Part shown: piece after piece, positions 11,301 to 22,289 of the stretch
How the letters are laid out: the number at the start of each line of letters is the position of its first letter
How positions within the stretch are numbered: the stretch's first letter is position 1
Assembly: GCF_000247695.1 (NCBI RefSeq)
Contig: NW_004624865.1
Span: 676,383 to 740,382, forward strand
Direction: 5' to 3'
From: Heterocephalus glaber
Lineage: Eukaryota > Chordata > Mammalia > Rodentia > Bathyergidae
DNA: 64,000 bases
The notes under the pieces: model-generated
Databases searched by the model: none
What the model was told of the DNA's origin: nothing
Seen by the model: only the letters and a program-made list of their open reading frames with translations
Program-made: the position numbers and the translations under genes

Positions 11301-11384
11301 AAAAACAGTATTTGTAAAATAAGCTTAAAATATTTATAGCATAATATTAAGAAGAACTAAAAGACTCAAGGCATAAATGTTGCA

Positions 11385-11582
11385 GGGTTTTTTTGTCTGG
11401 TCTTGTTTGGTTTTGTGGTACAGAAGATTGAACCCAGGGCTTCACCCTGAGCTGCATTCCCAACCCATTTTATTTTTTTATTTTGAGTCAGGGTCTCATA
11501 AATTTGCCGAGGCTGGGCTTGAACTCTCGATCCCCTGCCTCAGCCTCCATAGATTAGGGTTACAGGTGCGCCCTCCCTGGCC
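11385..11582 (-). repeat. B1-dID SINE
   Basis: A complete reversed dimer: ID half (GATTGAACCCAGGGCTTCAC), T-rich linker, then B1 half ending near GGGTTACAGGTGCGCCCTCC. Confidence 0.85.
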
Positions 11583-11869
11583 CACTTAGAGGTGTTAAAA
11601 GTTAGAAGTGTTGCTTTCAGCCTGGCGAGAGTTTCGTCAGTGTGTGCACATATGTGGCCAGAGACCGACACTGTCACAGAGAAATAAAAACCAGTTAGAG
11701 AGACAGATTAGCTCCTTCCCTTTTGCCACGTTACCTCGTGTATTTCTCATTGTTCAGCCACAGTTTCCCTGGCCCGGCTTCTGGGGGCTCCTGGTGGGGA
11801 TCGGGACTGAGCCTGGCCCAAGGCTGAGCAGGGTCACCTCGGAGCTGATCACGCTGACTTGCGATCGAT

Positions 11870-12130
11870 CCCAGCCTGAGTCACCTTTCATTGGGGGACA
11901 AGAGTGATTCTTCCAGGCAGCACTTCCGGTGCTGATTCCGAGACCAGCTGGAAGCGGGCTGAGCAGTGCCAGTCGGCCTCTGGAGGTGGCGAGCCCGGGG
12001 CTCTTTAAAATTCAGCTGCATCTCAGGAAGCGGGGCACTTTCCAAGCCCAGAACTTCCCCCTGGACTCTCATTCAGCAGCTTGTCAATCAGATGTTCACC
12101 CTGCCTTTAAAGTTTAAGCCTTATTAACCT
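11870..12130. promoter_or_regulatory. Candidate conserved non-coding element
   Basis: This is non-repetitive sequence with a TGTCAATCA core (12082-12090), the reverse of a PBX/MEIS-type TGATTGACA site, followed by AT-rich TTTAAAGTTTAAGCC and TTATTAACC. The cluster is suggestive only; conservation was not tested. Confidence 0.25.
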
Positions 12131-12429
12131 ACACACTGGATTGGACTGGTGAGAGGCCGCTTCGGACAAAGAGAATCGCTCCCAGGTTCCAAATCCTGTC
12201 CGCCTGGTTCAGCTCCCCAGAAATTCCCTGGAAGGGATGAAAAAGAATCACTCACCCGCCTGATCCTTGCAACACAAGGCATGAGAGGACAGTGTTTAAA
12301 AAAGAAAGAAAGAATAAGAACAGGAAAGGAAAAAAGTCTGGGGCGGCCCTGCTGATTGAGACATCCTGGGGGAGGCTTCGCTGCTCTCCGCCCTCTGCCT
12401 TGAGCAGGCTGGGCCCCTCTTCCCAGGCG

Positions 12430-12690
12430 GGCCTGCTGTGCTAGCCACTGCGAGACCCGACCGAGCCCGGAGTTGGCAGAGGTGCGCTCCGGACCGACCA
12501 GCGCGCCAGGGTTGCCCGGATACCGGCAGCTCCGGAGCTGGGAGCGGTTGGTCGGGAAGACTGACTTAGGGAGCGGGCGTGGGTGTCGGCGGCGTCAGGA
12601 GTCTGCTCTCAGGACTGGGGCCGCACGGAGGGCCATCCGGAGCAGCCGCGCCCCCGGGCCCCGGGCCCCTTTCTCCCTGCTCTTTGTCCC
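12430..12690. promoter_or_regulatory. CpG-rich block, candidate promoter or CpG island
   Basis: CpG is frequent over about 260 bp (for example GACCCGACCGAGCCCGGAG, GGTGTCGGCGGCGTCAGG, GCCGCGCCCCCGGGCCCCGG), unlike the flanks. No TATA box or clear splice donor was identified. An open frame of 169 codons on the plus strand crosses the block but has no recognised domain and is likely a GC-driven chance frame. It might be a transcription start of a long non-coding RNA or an alternative first exon. Confidence 0.35.
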
Positions 12691-13049
12691 ATCCCAGTGG
12701 AACTTTATTGGGGTTCTGATGCCCGCGAGGACCGGCACCTCGGTCGCTTTCCCTAAGCGCAGGCTGAGCTTTTCCCTAAGGAACAGAAATGACGGAAAGG
12801 GACGGCGACAGGCAGGGATCCCACAGACCAGCACCCAAGTGCGCCTTCCCAGGGCGCAGAGACCTCATGCAGCCAGGGCCACAGGCAGAGAGAAAGCTGT
12901 TCCGGGTGGTCCTGGGGGTGTCCTGCTGCCTGCTATCACATTCCACAGATTCCTCCCTCCTCGTCCTGGGAGCCGGCCTTAGTGGAAAGGAAACTACTGA
13001 AAGCCTGTTCCCGCCTGACCCACTGGCCGCAGCCACTGAGGCCCTCACA
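12691..13049. other. Unique GC-rich flank of the CpG block
   Basis: Single-copy sequence downstream of the CpG-rich block. No exon could be supported. Confidence 0.35.
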
Positions 13050-13232
13050 GGGACTGGCACACATCTGCCACCCCAGCACCCTGGGAGCCTGAGGCAGGAG
13101 GATCCCAGATTCGAGCGTAGTCTGGGCAACTTAGTGATTTAGCAAAACGCCACCTCAGAATAAAAAAATAAAAAGCGCTGGGGATGTAGCTCAGTGTGAA
13201 GGCCCTGAGTTCCACCTCAGTATCAGAAAAAA
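13050..13232 (+). repeat. B1-dID SINE
   Basis: The B1 head is diverged (GACTGGCACACATCTGCCAC). The dimer linker GGGCAACTTAGTGATTTAGC and the ID half GCTGGGGATGTAGCTCAGTG are clear, and the copy ends in an A run. Confidence 0.88.
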
Positions 13233-13411
13233 ATTCATACTTTACCAGTCAGAAAGGCTGATTCTATTCTCTTCTCCTTTATTAAAGGTACAATAGTGGT
13301 TTATTTTTTAAGGAAAATAACAACAACAAAAAATAGATCAAATGTTCTATTTCAGGCAGCTTGGGAAAATAGCTACTCCATAGTCCCTTCTTTTGTCTTC
13401 TTTTTTACCCT

Positions 13412-13602
13412 CTATTTTTTTTCTTGTACAGCAGTGGGGGTTGAACCCATGGCCTGTACACAGAGCTGCGTCCCAGCCGGTTTTTAACCTTCTGTTTTTG
13501 AGGTCTCTCTAATTCACGAAGTTGCCCAGGGGTGGCATGAACTTTTGATTCTCCTGACTCAGCCTCCCAGAGTGCTGGGATTACAGGTGTGAGCCACTGA
13601 CC
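13412..13602 (-). repeat. B1-dID SINE
   Basis: Reversed dimer: ID half at 13430-13482 (GTTGAACCCATGGCCTGTAC), then the B1 half ending GGGATTACAGGTGTGAGCCA. Confidence 0.85.
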
Positions 13603-13863
13603 TCCCTTTGGCTTTTAAGGGAAATTGTGAAAATAAATCACAATAAAGACCAGTAGGGTTTACTTCCTGCTCCTTGAAGCGACAACAGCTAGGGTGGTAT
13701 ATTTTTGAAGAGAAATTTATAAAAAGAGAAAGACAAAATGTTTCCTTGAAGACTGTACACACAGCCGGCTCCAGACGTCCTTCCCAGCAAGAACTGTTAG
13801 TAGAAATGATTGGGAAACCAGTTGAGAAAATAAAAACACAAAAGTAAAAGAACAAGGGGCGGG

Positions 13864-13887
13864 GGGTACCAGGGATCAAACTCAAAA
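13864..13887 (-). repeat. ID SINE end fragment
   Basis: GGGGTACCAGGGATCAAACT matches the reversed ID 3' part only; the remainder is missing. Confidence 0.45.
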
Positions 13888-14523
13888 ACGACTACTTTTA
13901 GTTAGCTTTGGGTTAGTTTTTTCCCCGAGGCCCCGCCTCGCCAGCCCCAGGCAGAGCTTCTCTACCTCCTCCCCGCGTGGCCGTGGCGTGAAGCAGAGCG
14001 GGCGGGAAGTGGCCCATTCCCGGGGGGCAGGGACAGCAGAGCCTGACCAGGGACCCCGGCTGCTGCTCTCTCTGAGTCCCCCGCGTCCTGCTCCACTGGC
14101 GCCAGCGGGTCCCCAGGGCCAGCAGGGAGGCGCGTGCAGGGACACGTGTGGTCCTGCGCCCTCAGCCTCTGGACCAGAGTCCACCTGTGCACATGGGGGC
14201 CCTGAGACGCACGCTATCTCAGAGAAGCAGCAGCCGGGCTGGGCGGAGCACAGACCCCCGCGGTCAGCTCCACTCCACTGACTGACAACACAAGTCGCAT
14301 CTTGGCCACTTCAACTCCCCTTCCCTGGGCCCAGAAAGAGCAGAGATCTGAGGGCAACAAAATGTGCTTCTGTGACTTGAGACTGCAGTTGATTTCCTTC
14401 CCTGCTGAGTGGGGATGACACTCCCCTAACTGGAGGGGAGAAGACTTTCAGGATCACAAAGTCAAAGCGCAGAAAGGTAAATGGACACTAACGTGACCGT
14501 AGTCTCCAAAAATGATCAAGAAA
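13888..14523. other. Unique GC-rich sequence
   Basis: Moderately CpG-rich single-copy DNA, especially at 13920-14120. Chance frames occur on both strands with no recognised domain. Confidence 0.35.
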
Positions 14524-14524
14524 A

Positions 14525-14678
14525 GAGCCAGGCACTGGGATGTACACCTGTGATCCCAGCACTCAGGAGGCTGAGGCAGGAGGATCTCAGTGAGTTTGAA
14601 GCCAGCCTGAGTTATATAATGAATTCCAGACCTGTCTGGGCTATAATATATACAGTAAGACCCTTTCTCAAAAGAAAG
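14525..14678 (+). repeat. B1 SINE with internal duplication
   Basis: A B1 unit with the 29-bp-type internal duplication: GTTTGAAGCCAGCCTGAGTT is followed by a second degenerate copy ending CTGTCTGGGCTATAATATAT before the poly-A. Confidence 0.85.
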
Positions 14679-14680
14679 AT

Positions 14681-14795
14681 AAGCCAGGTGTGGTGGCACA
14701 TCCCTGTGATCCCAGCACTCGGGAGACTGAGGCCGGAGGATCACAGAGAGTGTGAGGCTGATCTGAACTACAGGACCCTGTCTCAAAAAACAGAC
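14681..14795 (+). repeat. B1 SINE, tandem to the previous
   Basis: A second B1 starts AGCCAGGTGTGGTGGCACAT directly after the A tail of the first and ends in CCCTGTCTCAAAAAA. It probably integrated in the first element's A-rich tail. Confidence 0.85.
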
Positions 14796-14799
14796 AAAC

Positions 14800-15720
14800 C
14801 AGAAGATAAAGCCATGAGATGAAAACACAAACAACTTTGTGACTTTATATGCACACAATAGGAATATTTTTAATATAAAGAACACTTATCAAAAGGATCA
14901 ACAATAAAAATTTTAAATAAGCAACAGATTTAAAAACATTCATGTAAGATAAATAAATACTCAATAAGCATACAGAAAATGTCTACTCTCAGCAAGTGTC
15001 AAAGAACTATAAATTTTTTTAAAAATAAAATTCCATTTTGGACCCAAGAAATTAGACGAGACTCTTTTTTTTGGTACCAGGAATCAAACTCAGGGCCTCA
15101 TGCTTGCCAGGCAGGTGCTGTGCCACTGAGCTACATTCCTGGCCCTTAGACAAGATTCTTTTAAACCCCACTATTGGCTAAGAAGATACACTTAGTCCTA
15201 CATTGTAGGTGAAAGTGCACATTGCTATAATCAGTTGGAAGCTATCCCAAAATGTTTAAGATAGTTCCTCTCTTCATCCAGATAATTCTACCTCTGTATT
15301 TAGAAATAAAACCTAACTGTTCAGCATTCACTCAAGTAAGTCACGCAACAAACATTTACTGTGCACTTAGAAAGCTGTGAGCCACAGACCCACTAGACCA
15401 AGCAAATCAAAGCATTTTAAGGTAATGAAATATTCTCGAACCAGTAAAATGATATAGAATATTTATTAACAGAGAAAAAGTGGTCATAATACATAAACTG
15501 GCAAAAGAAGATGAAAACCAGGATATCCAATACAATGTCATTTGGGCAAAAAATACATTTTCACAAAACTTTGGGGATGATGGGATGGATTTTCAGTGGG
15601 TATTGCTAGGTGATGGGATACAGTTGCTTACATTTTATTCTTTTTGTTTGCTTCGCATTGCAACTTTTCTCCATTAATGAGAATTACCTTATAACTTTAA
15701 GTTACCAATTTTTTAAGTAC
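14800..15720 (+). repeat. Old L1/HAL1-type LINE 3' part
   Basis: A long AT-rich stretch resembles the end of an ancient L1 or HAL1 ORF2 and its 3' untranslated region: GTGAAAGTGCACATTGCTAT, AATTCTACCTCTGTATTTAG, and the terminal TTGCAACTTTTCTCCATTAATG. All frames are broken. An ID element divides it at 15069-15145. Confidence 0.55.
15069..15145 (-). repeat. ID SINE inside an old LINE, with target-site duplication
   Basis: A reversed ID (TTGGTACCAGGAATCAAACT ... CATTCCTGGCCC). The direct repeat TTAGACGAGACTCTTTT (15052-15068) recurs as TTAGACAAGATTCTTTT (15146-15162), with two mismatches in 17. The insertion is therefore younger than the LINE it interrupts. Confidence 0.9.
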
Positions 15721-15741
15721 TTAGGTAATGTTTTTGTTTAT

Positions 15742-15926
15742 TTCCTTTTGTAGTACTGGGGATTGAACCCAGGGCTTTCACACTGAACTACATAGCCAGA
15801 CCTTTTTTTATTTTTATTTCAAGATACAGCCTTGCTAAGTCACCAAGTCACCCATGCTGGGTTTGAATTTACAGTGATCCTCCTGCCTCAGCCTCCGAGA
15901 GTGCTGGGATTGCAGGTGTGCTAGAA
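15742..15926 (-). repeat. B1-dID SINE
   Basis: Reversed dimer with a clear ID half (GGGGATTGAACCCAGGGCTT), the linker T run and a B1 half ending GGGATTGCAGGTGTGC. Confidence 0.88.
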
Positions 15927-15959
15927 CACCCATGTTATGTTTCTCTGTTTTTTGCTTTT

Positions 15960-16085
15960 TCGTGTTTTTTGTTTTTGTTGTTTTAGACACAGTCTCGCTA
16001 CGCTGTCCAGGCTGGGCTTGAATTTATGACCCTCCTGCCTCAGCCTCCCGAGTGCTTGCCAGGATGACAGGCGAGCCCTGGGCCA
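15960..16085 (-). repeat. B1 SINE
   Basis: A reversed B1 monomer after a TTGTTTTTG tail: GACACAGTCTCGCTACGCTG to CAGGATGACAGGCGAGCCCT. It directly follows another minus-strand SINE. Confidence 0.85.
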
Positions 16086-16603
16086 CTGCCTCTTCTGTGT
16101 GACCCAGGGCTGCCCCATCTGGCTGTTCTCCCCACTCACAGCTCCACCACTTCGTGTGTCTGTCCTTTCATTTCTGCACTGGTTTCACTTTCATTTCTTT
16201 CCTCAACTCTGTCAACTTGTTTCTAATCCCCTTATGGGACTTTAATGCAATCCCTGGAGTCTGACATTTCTTCCCCAGCTTTCCTTGGAGCCTAAAAGTT
16301 AATGAAATGAATGCTGTCTCTGATGCTTTTGAGCAGTAGGAAATGGTCCGAACTCGGTCGCGTTCTCTGCTCACCTTTCCTGGAATCCCTTCCTCCTTTT
16401 TCTCTGCCATCCTGAGGAGCAGGCATGGTCTGGCCTCTTCTTCCCATCTCTCTAACTGTGAGCAGATCCCAAGTGAACTTGCCTTTCAGAGCCAGCAGAG
16501 GAAGCGAGAACATCAGTGTACAGAGCTGCTTCAAATCTGCCTCCTCCACATCTGCTCCCAGGCCTCTTACTTCCTTCCCACTAGGAGTGTCTCTCCCGCT
16601 AAT
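16086..16603. other. Unique sequence
   Basis: Single-copy pyrimidine-rich DNA with no supported gene. Confidence 0.4.
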
Positions 16604-16680
16604 GCTTTATCTTGCTGTGGAGGTACTGAACTCAGGGCCTGGCACTTGCCAGCAAACACTCTGCCACCAAGCCCCACCCC
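16604..16680 (-). repeat. ID SINE, diverged
   Basis: GGAGGTACTGAACTCAGGGC followed by a degenerate tRNA-like body ending CACCAAGCCCCACCCCG. No clear tail. Confidence 0.6.
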
Positions 16681-16904
16681 GTCCGCCCTCTCCTAACTGG
16701 TGTTTAAAGGGTTGCTTCAACCCACCTGCAAGGCCTCTAGGCAAGCGCTTCCTTCCCCAGATGTCCTGGATGTGCTACCAGCCAGATCTCAGTGCCCACA
16801 CACATCCTGGCCCACTGGGTCTACAGCAGGCCTGATCTGATGTCCTGCCTTCCTGACACCTGCTGTGTGGTGCTGATGCTGTAGGCCTCAGACCACACTT
16901 TGCA

Positions 16905-17250
16905 CTCACTGAGACACAATACCCAACTCCTGCCACTTAAAGGAGAAGAGGTTTATTTGGGCTCACAGTTCCAGTGGGTTCCCTCCATGGTCAGCTCCAA
17001 GACAGGAACATCATGGCAGAAGGTGTGGCTGAAGAAAGCTGCACACCTCATGGTGGCCAGGAAGCAGAGAGAGACGGGAGGAGCTAGAGACAAGAATGTA
17101 CCCTTCCAGGCCACACCCCAGTGCCTCCTCCAACCAGGTCCCACCTCCTACAGCACATTCAGCTATGAATTCATCTACAATGAATCCACTGATGAGCACC
17201 GTGCCCATGATCCAGTTAACTTCCAAACATGTGAAACTTTCGGGGGATAG
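16905..17250 (-). mobile_element. MaLR/ERV-type LTR-like repeat
   Basis: Same family as the repeat at 6425-6770: GAGGTTTATTTGGGCTCACA, CATCATGGCAGAAGGTGTGG, GAATCCACTGATGAGCACCG. Coding capacity is absent. Confidence 0.65.
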
Positions 17251-18510
17251 TCGAGAGCTGTACTACAACACATGGCACTGCCACAGGAACTCTGTGTCAC
17301 TTCCCCTGGCCTGGCAGCTACCCCATCCAGGAAGCTGCTGGAGAAGGTGGAACTGGGTGCCCCCTTTGTAGCCACCTCCTTAGAGGTTCCTAGAGACTTG
17401 TGTTCCCTGCTTGTAGGTCACCTGTGCCATTCAGCAGTGTGGCTCTAAGCACAGAATCGCTGGAAAATACTCGGAAGACCCTGATGATTTCTTCTAGAAA
17501 GTGTGCTCCCTGCTTAAGAAGAAACATGTGGCTGTCAGCTTGCCCCTGTGCTCGGGTCCAGATGTGGCCATATTTGGCTAGTACCCTTCCAACAGCTTTG
17601 ACAGTACAGCTGTTTGCCTGCGGCAGTGAACTTTTCTTCACTTAGGTTTTCTGTTTTTATTCTCTGTCCCAGGGAGGAGAAGCTCTGCATCCTCCCATGG
17701 AAACCCAGCCTGCAGCTTCTGGGTTTGTGAGCACTGGGAAGAGAGGACCTCAGGACATCCTCTGTCCCCTCAGGCTCTGGGTGTGCCTGCCAGGCCTCTG
17801 CCCTGCTCTTCCCCAGGCCCCACCCAGTCTTCCCAGGGACTCTCCCCCTCTGCCTCCTCCATCCTTCCCACACCCTCTCCCAAAAAGAGCCTGACATATC
17901 TTTCAAAGAGAGAATTTAGTTCTCCAGCCCTCAGCTTTCATTCCTCATGATACCCTTAAATCATCATTCATGGACCCCTTATTTGCAAATTCACTTATTC
18001 GCTGAAACTCAGCATTTTTCAGGCACTTGTGGACATACACAACATGATAACAAAATCTGAGTTTCCCTGTTTTCATGATCGCCCAAAGGTAGAAAGAGTC
18101 TATCTACATTTTGTGCTTCAGCTCTTGTGCCATACATGTCTATTTGATAGTAAATGAATTTAAATTTTCACATTTTTGTGCTTTGAGTTGGTGATTTCAT
18201 TTCACTGTTTAAAATGCCCCCAAATACAATGCCAAAGTGCTGACTACTGTTTTTTAGCACCAAGAAGCAATAATGTGCCTTACAGAAACCAGATAAACCC
18301 CACGCAGGCGTGAATTACAGCGCACGTGTCTATGAGTTCGGTGGTAGAAAATCAACAAGACACCTCTCATGCTGTGTCTCTAAACAGAAACACACATAAA
18401 ACAAAGCCACGTACTCACTGGATGACACAAACATTGTCAGAAGATGCTCACACGAAAACTAACCCTATATTTCCCCTAGAAGAAATGGACTCAATATTCA
18501 CTAATTGAGT
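17251..18510. other. Unique sequence
   Basis: About 1.25 kb single-copy DNA, AT-rich from 17920 to 18300. The reading frames here are shadows of one another. No gene or repeat was recognised. Confidence 0.4.
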
Positions 18511-18850
18511 GTTTTCGTCACTTTTTGGTTGCTGGAACAAAATACCCAGCACACACAACTTAAAGTAGGAAAGGTTTATTTTAATTCACATTTCCAGTCC
18601 ATGGCAGGCTACCTACCTGGGCAGAAACAGCATGGCAGAGGGGCGAGGCTGAGGAGCGCCGCTCAGAGCACGGCAGACAGGAAGCAGAGAGAAGGGTGGG
18701 GCCAGGAGTGAGGTAGACCCTTCTGGGTCATGACGCCAGGGACCGCCTCTTCCCACCAGTATGGTGCCCCCTAGATCCAATCACCCTTCAAAAGTCCCAC
18801 CTCTGAGGGCAAGAGAGTCTGGAGGGACACCTGGATCTAAGCCCCAACAT
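18511..18850 (-). mobile_element. MaLR/ERV-type LTR-like repeat
   Basis: Another member of the same LTR-like family, with the reversed end at GTCACTTTTTGGTTGCTGGA and CACATTTCCAGTCCATGGCA and the other end at GGATCTAAGCCCCAACA. The flanks share an imperfect motif, CACTAATTGAG before and CGCTAATTCAG after. Its length exceeds the 5 bp expected for this class, so it may be chance. Confidence 0.65.
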
Positions 18851-19527
18851 CCAGTACTCGCTAATTCAGTTGCTTCGATGCCTTTATAAACTGTAACTGC
18901 AGCAAGTAGTAAGAATCAACTCCAGCACTCCGATCATGCACGTTTATCCTGCAGTCTCGGGATTCAGGAGGATTCAAGGCCACCCTCTCTCCTGCACCCT
19001 AATCCTCTCTCCCTCGGGGACCCGACACCCTCAGTGCTCTCGCACATGGTGTGCTTTCCCTTCTCTCTCCCCTGCTCCCGTCCACTGAGACATAGGTCCA
19101 CAGGTCTCCTTGCTGCCAGCCATCCAACAGCGCGTCGGACTCCTGTACCCGCCTGCAGTGCACCAGGTGTTGGTGTGCTCCATCGCTCTGACTCCTCCTC
19201 CCGGCTCTGCAGGATCCGAGTCCACTTCACCGCCAAGGGCAAGGTGCTCAGCAGCGGCCCTGATGTCACCGAGCTGAAACACGCTGGAGGACACTTCCTC
19301 CCCCAGCCACCAGAGAGATGCTTCCTGTCCTAGAAATGCCACCAAACACACGTCTGATGGCTGCGTAGCACTGCCGACCATCCGTGTGCCCTCACCCCTG
19401 TCCAGAGCAACCGTCACCCAGGGACTGACGCACACATCCAGCAGGTCCCTGCCAGTCCCCATCTCCCCCAGCCCTGCTTTGTCACTGGACTCCGTTACTC
19501 ACAGCACTGTCTTTTTGTTTGTTCCTT
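18851..19527. other. Unique sequence
   Basis: Single-copy DNA with chance frames of 100-143 codons in opposite directions; no domain was recognised. A degenerate SINE-like remnant may sit near 18925-18985. Confidence 0.35.
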
Positions 19528-19529
19528 TG

Positions 19530-19679
19530 TTCCTGTTTTTTTGAGACAGGGCCTCACCATGTAGCCCAGGCTGGCCCTGAACTCACTATGGAGCCCAGGC
19601 TCGCCTTGAATTCAGAGCAATCTTCCTGCCTCAGCCTCCCAAGTGCTGGTATCACAGGTGTGTGCCACTGCCCCCAGCC
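19530..19679 (-). repeat. B1 SINE with internal duplication
   Basis: Reversed B1: GAGACAGGGCCTCACCATGT, then two copies of the CCCAGGCT-GCC-TGAA unit, ending GCCACTGCCCCCAGCC. Confidence 0.85.
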
Positions 19680-21157
19680 AGAAGCACCATTTTGAAAGCA
19701 TTTCTTCAGCTCCCAGGACCAGCACGGATTCCTCCTATTAGCTGATCACTTCCCTTCTGATGCCCATGAGCCCCAAAAGGTCACAGGAGTTCCACCCTGG
19801 GACCATTGCTCTTTAACCTGCACCTTTGTACTCAATGCTGACCTCACCCCCTAGAGAAAAAAGCTGAGAGCACTGTGCGGATTGCAGACAAGGACTTCGC
19901 AGTCCAGCTGGGACTGCAACCCCGTAGCAGAAAGTGCACTGATTCAGCCTACATCTGTGACAGCCCTTGCTGCACCTGCAACTGGGAACCAGGAGTTGGA
20001 GAGCTCATCCCAGAGGGCCTCCTGGGGTGGTGTCCTGGTCTCTGCCGGTCCCAGAGGGTCTTGCCTAGGAGAGGGCAGTATTCTAGGAGAGGCAGAGAGA
20101 GGCCGCTCCCTGACACGGGCCTCGGGTGCCTCCCGTCTCTGCCATCCCTACCTTGTCCTGCCCTGTTGGGGTGTCTGGGTTGGTACAGCCTGGAAAGGCA
20201 GGCAGGCCTGTGCTTATGTTCCAGCTTGACCACTCGCCCATCAGCGGGGTCCTGAGTCGCCCTCCTGCGGCTCCCGTGAGCCTGGCTGGGACACACCAGT
20301 TAGGCAGGCAGCCTGACAGTGGCAGTTAGTGCAGAAGCCGCTGTGGCAGGGGCCCAGGCCGTTGCCCAAGACCTTGCCCAAGCACACACAGCAAATCCAG
20401 GGTCCCCTCCATCGGTGACTGATCTCCCGGCTGGACCGTGTGTCCGCGAGTACCGGAAGTGTCAGGTGGACGAGAAAGGCAAGGGCAAGGAGGAAATGAG
20501 AACTGTCTGTGCGCACCAGCTCTGAGCCAGGGCTGCACCCGGAGTCCCTGCAGCCCTGGGGTCCAGGTCCTCACCCGGGCAGAGGCCGCATGCGCCCCCT
20601 CCCCACCAAGGAACTCGGGCTGGGCAGCACAGGCTTCTCCATGGCTGGCTCTTAGCTCACTTTCATTGCAGGGCTTCTGAGAACCAGCGGCCCTGGGATA
20701 GCTTTCGGCCCCCATGCAAAGGGGAAAGAGGAAATAAAAAGAAGCAGGCAAGCCAAGGACAGCTCCTGAGGCAGGGTCTCCCCGAGCACTGCACGATCCG
20801 GCGGACACGGGTGTCCCGGATGTGCTTCCCGGCAGGCACGGCCGATGGCGAGGAGCCTTCCCAGAGCCCTCACACAAAGCCGGTGCCGCCGCCGAGATGA
20901 GTTGAGAGCCTGTAATCAGCTAAGGAATTCCCGCGCACAGCCAAGGGCGCCCGGACCCAAGCCTTGAACTTCTGCACCTCCCTGCATTTTTCCGGTGCTT
21001 CCTGGAGAAAGCAAGACCTGGATTCTCTTTTCCCTTAATTAGGGGCACGCAGGATGGGGCTGACCCGGGCTCTCAGGCCCGCTCTGAGAAACCCTTCTCT
21101 GAGTCCACAGGAGGCCGGTGGGCGTCTGAGCAGCAGGGATGCTACGGCTTTGTGCCG
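19680..21157. other. Unique GC-rich sequence, weak candidate regulatory part at its end
   Basis: A GC-rich single-copy stretch. Open frames up to 183 codons overlap in several phases on both strands, so they are not informative. The last part (20880-21050) contains CTGTAATCAGCTAAGGAATT and CCCTTAATTAGGGGC, which look like homeodomain-type sites in non-repetitive DNA. Confidence 0.3.
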
Positions 21158-21245
21158 TCCTGGCTCCTCTGTCACTAGCCGTGTGGCCTTGGGCAAATCA
21201 CTTAGACTCTCTGTGCCTCAGTTTCCTCATTTGTGAGGTGGAGGC
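21158..21245 (+). repeat. MIR SINE fragment
   Basis: The MIR core is very clear: CTAGCCGTGTGGCCTTGGGC followed by CTCAGTTTCCTCATTTGTGA. This is an ancient mammalian SINE. Confidence 0.9.
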
Positions 21246-21261
21246 AGGAAGACTAGCCAGT

Positions 21262-21402
21262 TCAGCTGGGCCTGATGGCACACGCCTGTCATCCCAGCAC
21301 TGGGGAGGCTGAGGCAGGAGGATCACTATGAGTTCAAGGCCACCCTGGGCTACACAGTAAGTTCAGGCCAGCCTGGGCTACATAGCGAGACCCTGTCTCA
21401 AA
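21262..21402 (+). repeat. B1 SINE with internal duplication
   Basis: GATGGCACACGCCTGTCATC through two copies of the GTTCA-GGCCA-CCTGGGCTACA unit, ending GAGACCCTGTCTCAAAAT. Confidence 0.9.
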
Positions 21403-21539
21403 ATATAAATATATATCAGCTCAGGAGAGCACGGTGTGAACTCCACGGGAGATGTGTCGAGGCATTTAAGCCCAGGGGAAGGGCAACCATGCGGACTCCA
21501 GGCTGTCAGGCTCTCAGAGACCGACATGTAAAGAAAGCG

Positions 21540-21743
21540 CAAGCCAGCACAGTGGTGCACGCCTGGCCTGCAATCTCAGCACTGGGGAGGCTGAGGCAAG
21601 AGGGTCTCAAGTTCCAGCTCAGCCTGGGCAACTTAGTGACTTAGCAAGACCCTGTCTCAAACCAAAAATGTGAAAAATTAAGAACAAAAAGGGCTGGGGA
21701 TGTAGCTCAGTGCAAAGGCCTGGGTTCAATCTACAGTACCACC
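21540..21743 (+). repeat. B1-dID SINE, full length
   Basis: All three parts are present: a B1 half with GGAGGCTGAGGCAAGAGG, the signature GGGCAACTTAGTGACTTAGC, and an ID half GGGCTGGGGATGTAGCTCAG. The tail drifts into a GGGA/GAAA-rich microsatellite (21750-21806). Confidence 0.92.
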
Positions 21744-21749
21744 CAACAA

Positions 21750-21806
21750 CAAAAGGAAGGGAGGGAGAGAGAGGGAGAGGGAGAAAAGGAGAAAAAGGAA
21801 AGGAAA
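21750..21806 (+). repeat. GGGAGA-rich SINE-tail microsatellite
   Basis: Purine-only units (GGAAGG, GAGAGGGA, GAGAAAAGG) follow the preceding SINE tail. Confidence 0.8.
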
Positions 21807-22289
21807 GTACAAGGCAGCGACCAGCAAAGCAGCCAAGGCTGGCAAGGTGGCAGAGGAAGCAGAGCCAAGCCGAGGCAGAGGCAGCGGCCTCCTGGCCTGC
21901 CTGCGTGGGAGGCTGGGCCTGCAGCGGGGACGTGACTCTCCCGTACCTTCCAGGCGGGCTGCTGGGATGCGTCCTCGCTGGATCCCTTTCCCATGGGTGC
22001 CTCCCCCACTGCCTTCCCTGAGGACCCCCGTCGACCAGGCTGGCATTGGCTCCCGATGTCGCCCCCGGGGTTCATGTAGAAGCTGCAGGTCAACCCCTCG
22101 TTCCATGGTGTTAGAGGGACAAGGGGAGCCCCAAGGTGGGAGAGACCTTCACTGTCCCCGCCCCTCGAGCCTGGACGCTAGCGCTGATGGCCTCGAAGGA
22201 AGGCAGCTGGGCTCTGTTCTGCTCTGCTCGGATGTCACAGACTAAGTGACTCTGGGCCTCCACTTCTCCATCCATAAAACTAGCAGCCT
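21807..22289. other. Unique GC-rich sequence
   Basis: Single-copy DNA without a supported gene. Confidence 0.35.

Larger units (their letters stand above)
10640..11375 (+). repeat. L1-type LINE fragment interrupted by two ID SINEs
   Basis: AT-rich DNA with CTCACTAGTAATCAAAGAAG and ACACATTAAAATTACCCATG, which resembles the end of L1 ORF2 (the segment around catcactaatcattagaga in other L1s). All frames are closed by stops. Two ID elements at 11093-11300 split it. Family and boundaries are approximate. Confidence 0.5.

Noticed and set aside
18496..18867. 14-bp target duplication around the LTR-like repeat at 18511-18850
   Set aside because: CACTAATTGAG and CGCTAATTCAG are imperfect and longer than the 5 bp made by this class of element, so chance or an unrelated event is more likely.
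20326..20877. 183-codon antisense frame
   Set aside because: It overlaps several frames on the other strand, has no domain, and its composition matches the surrounding GC-rich DNA.
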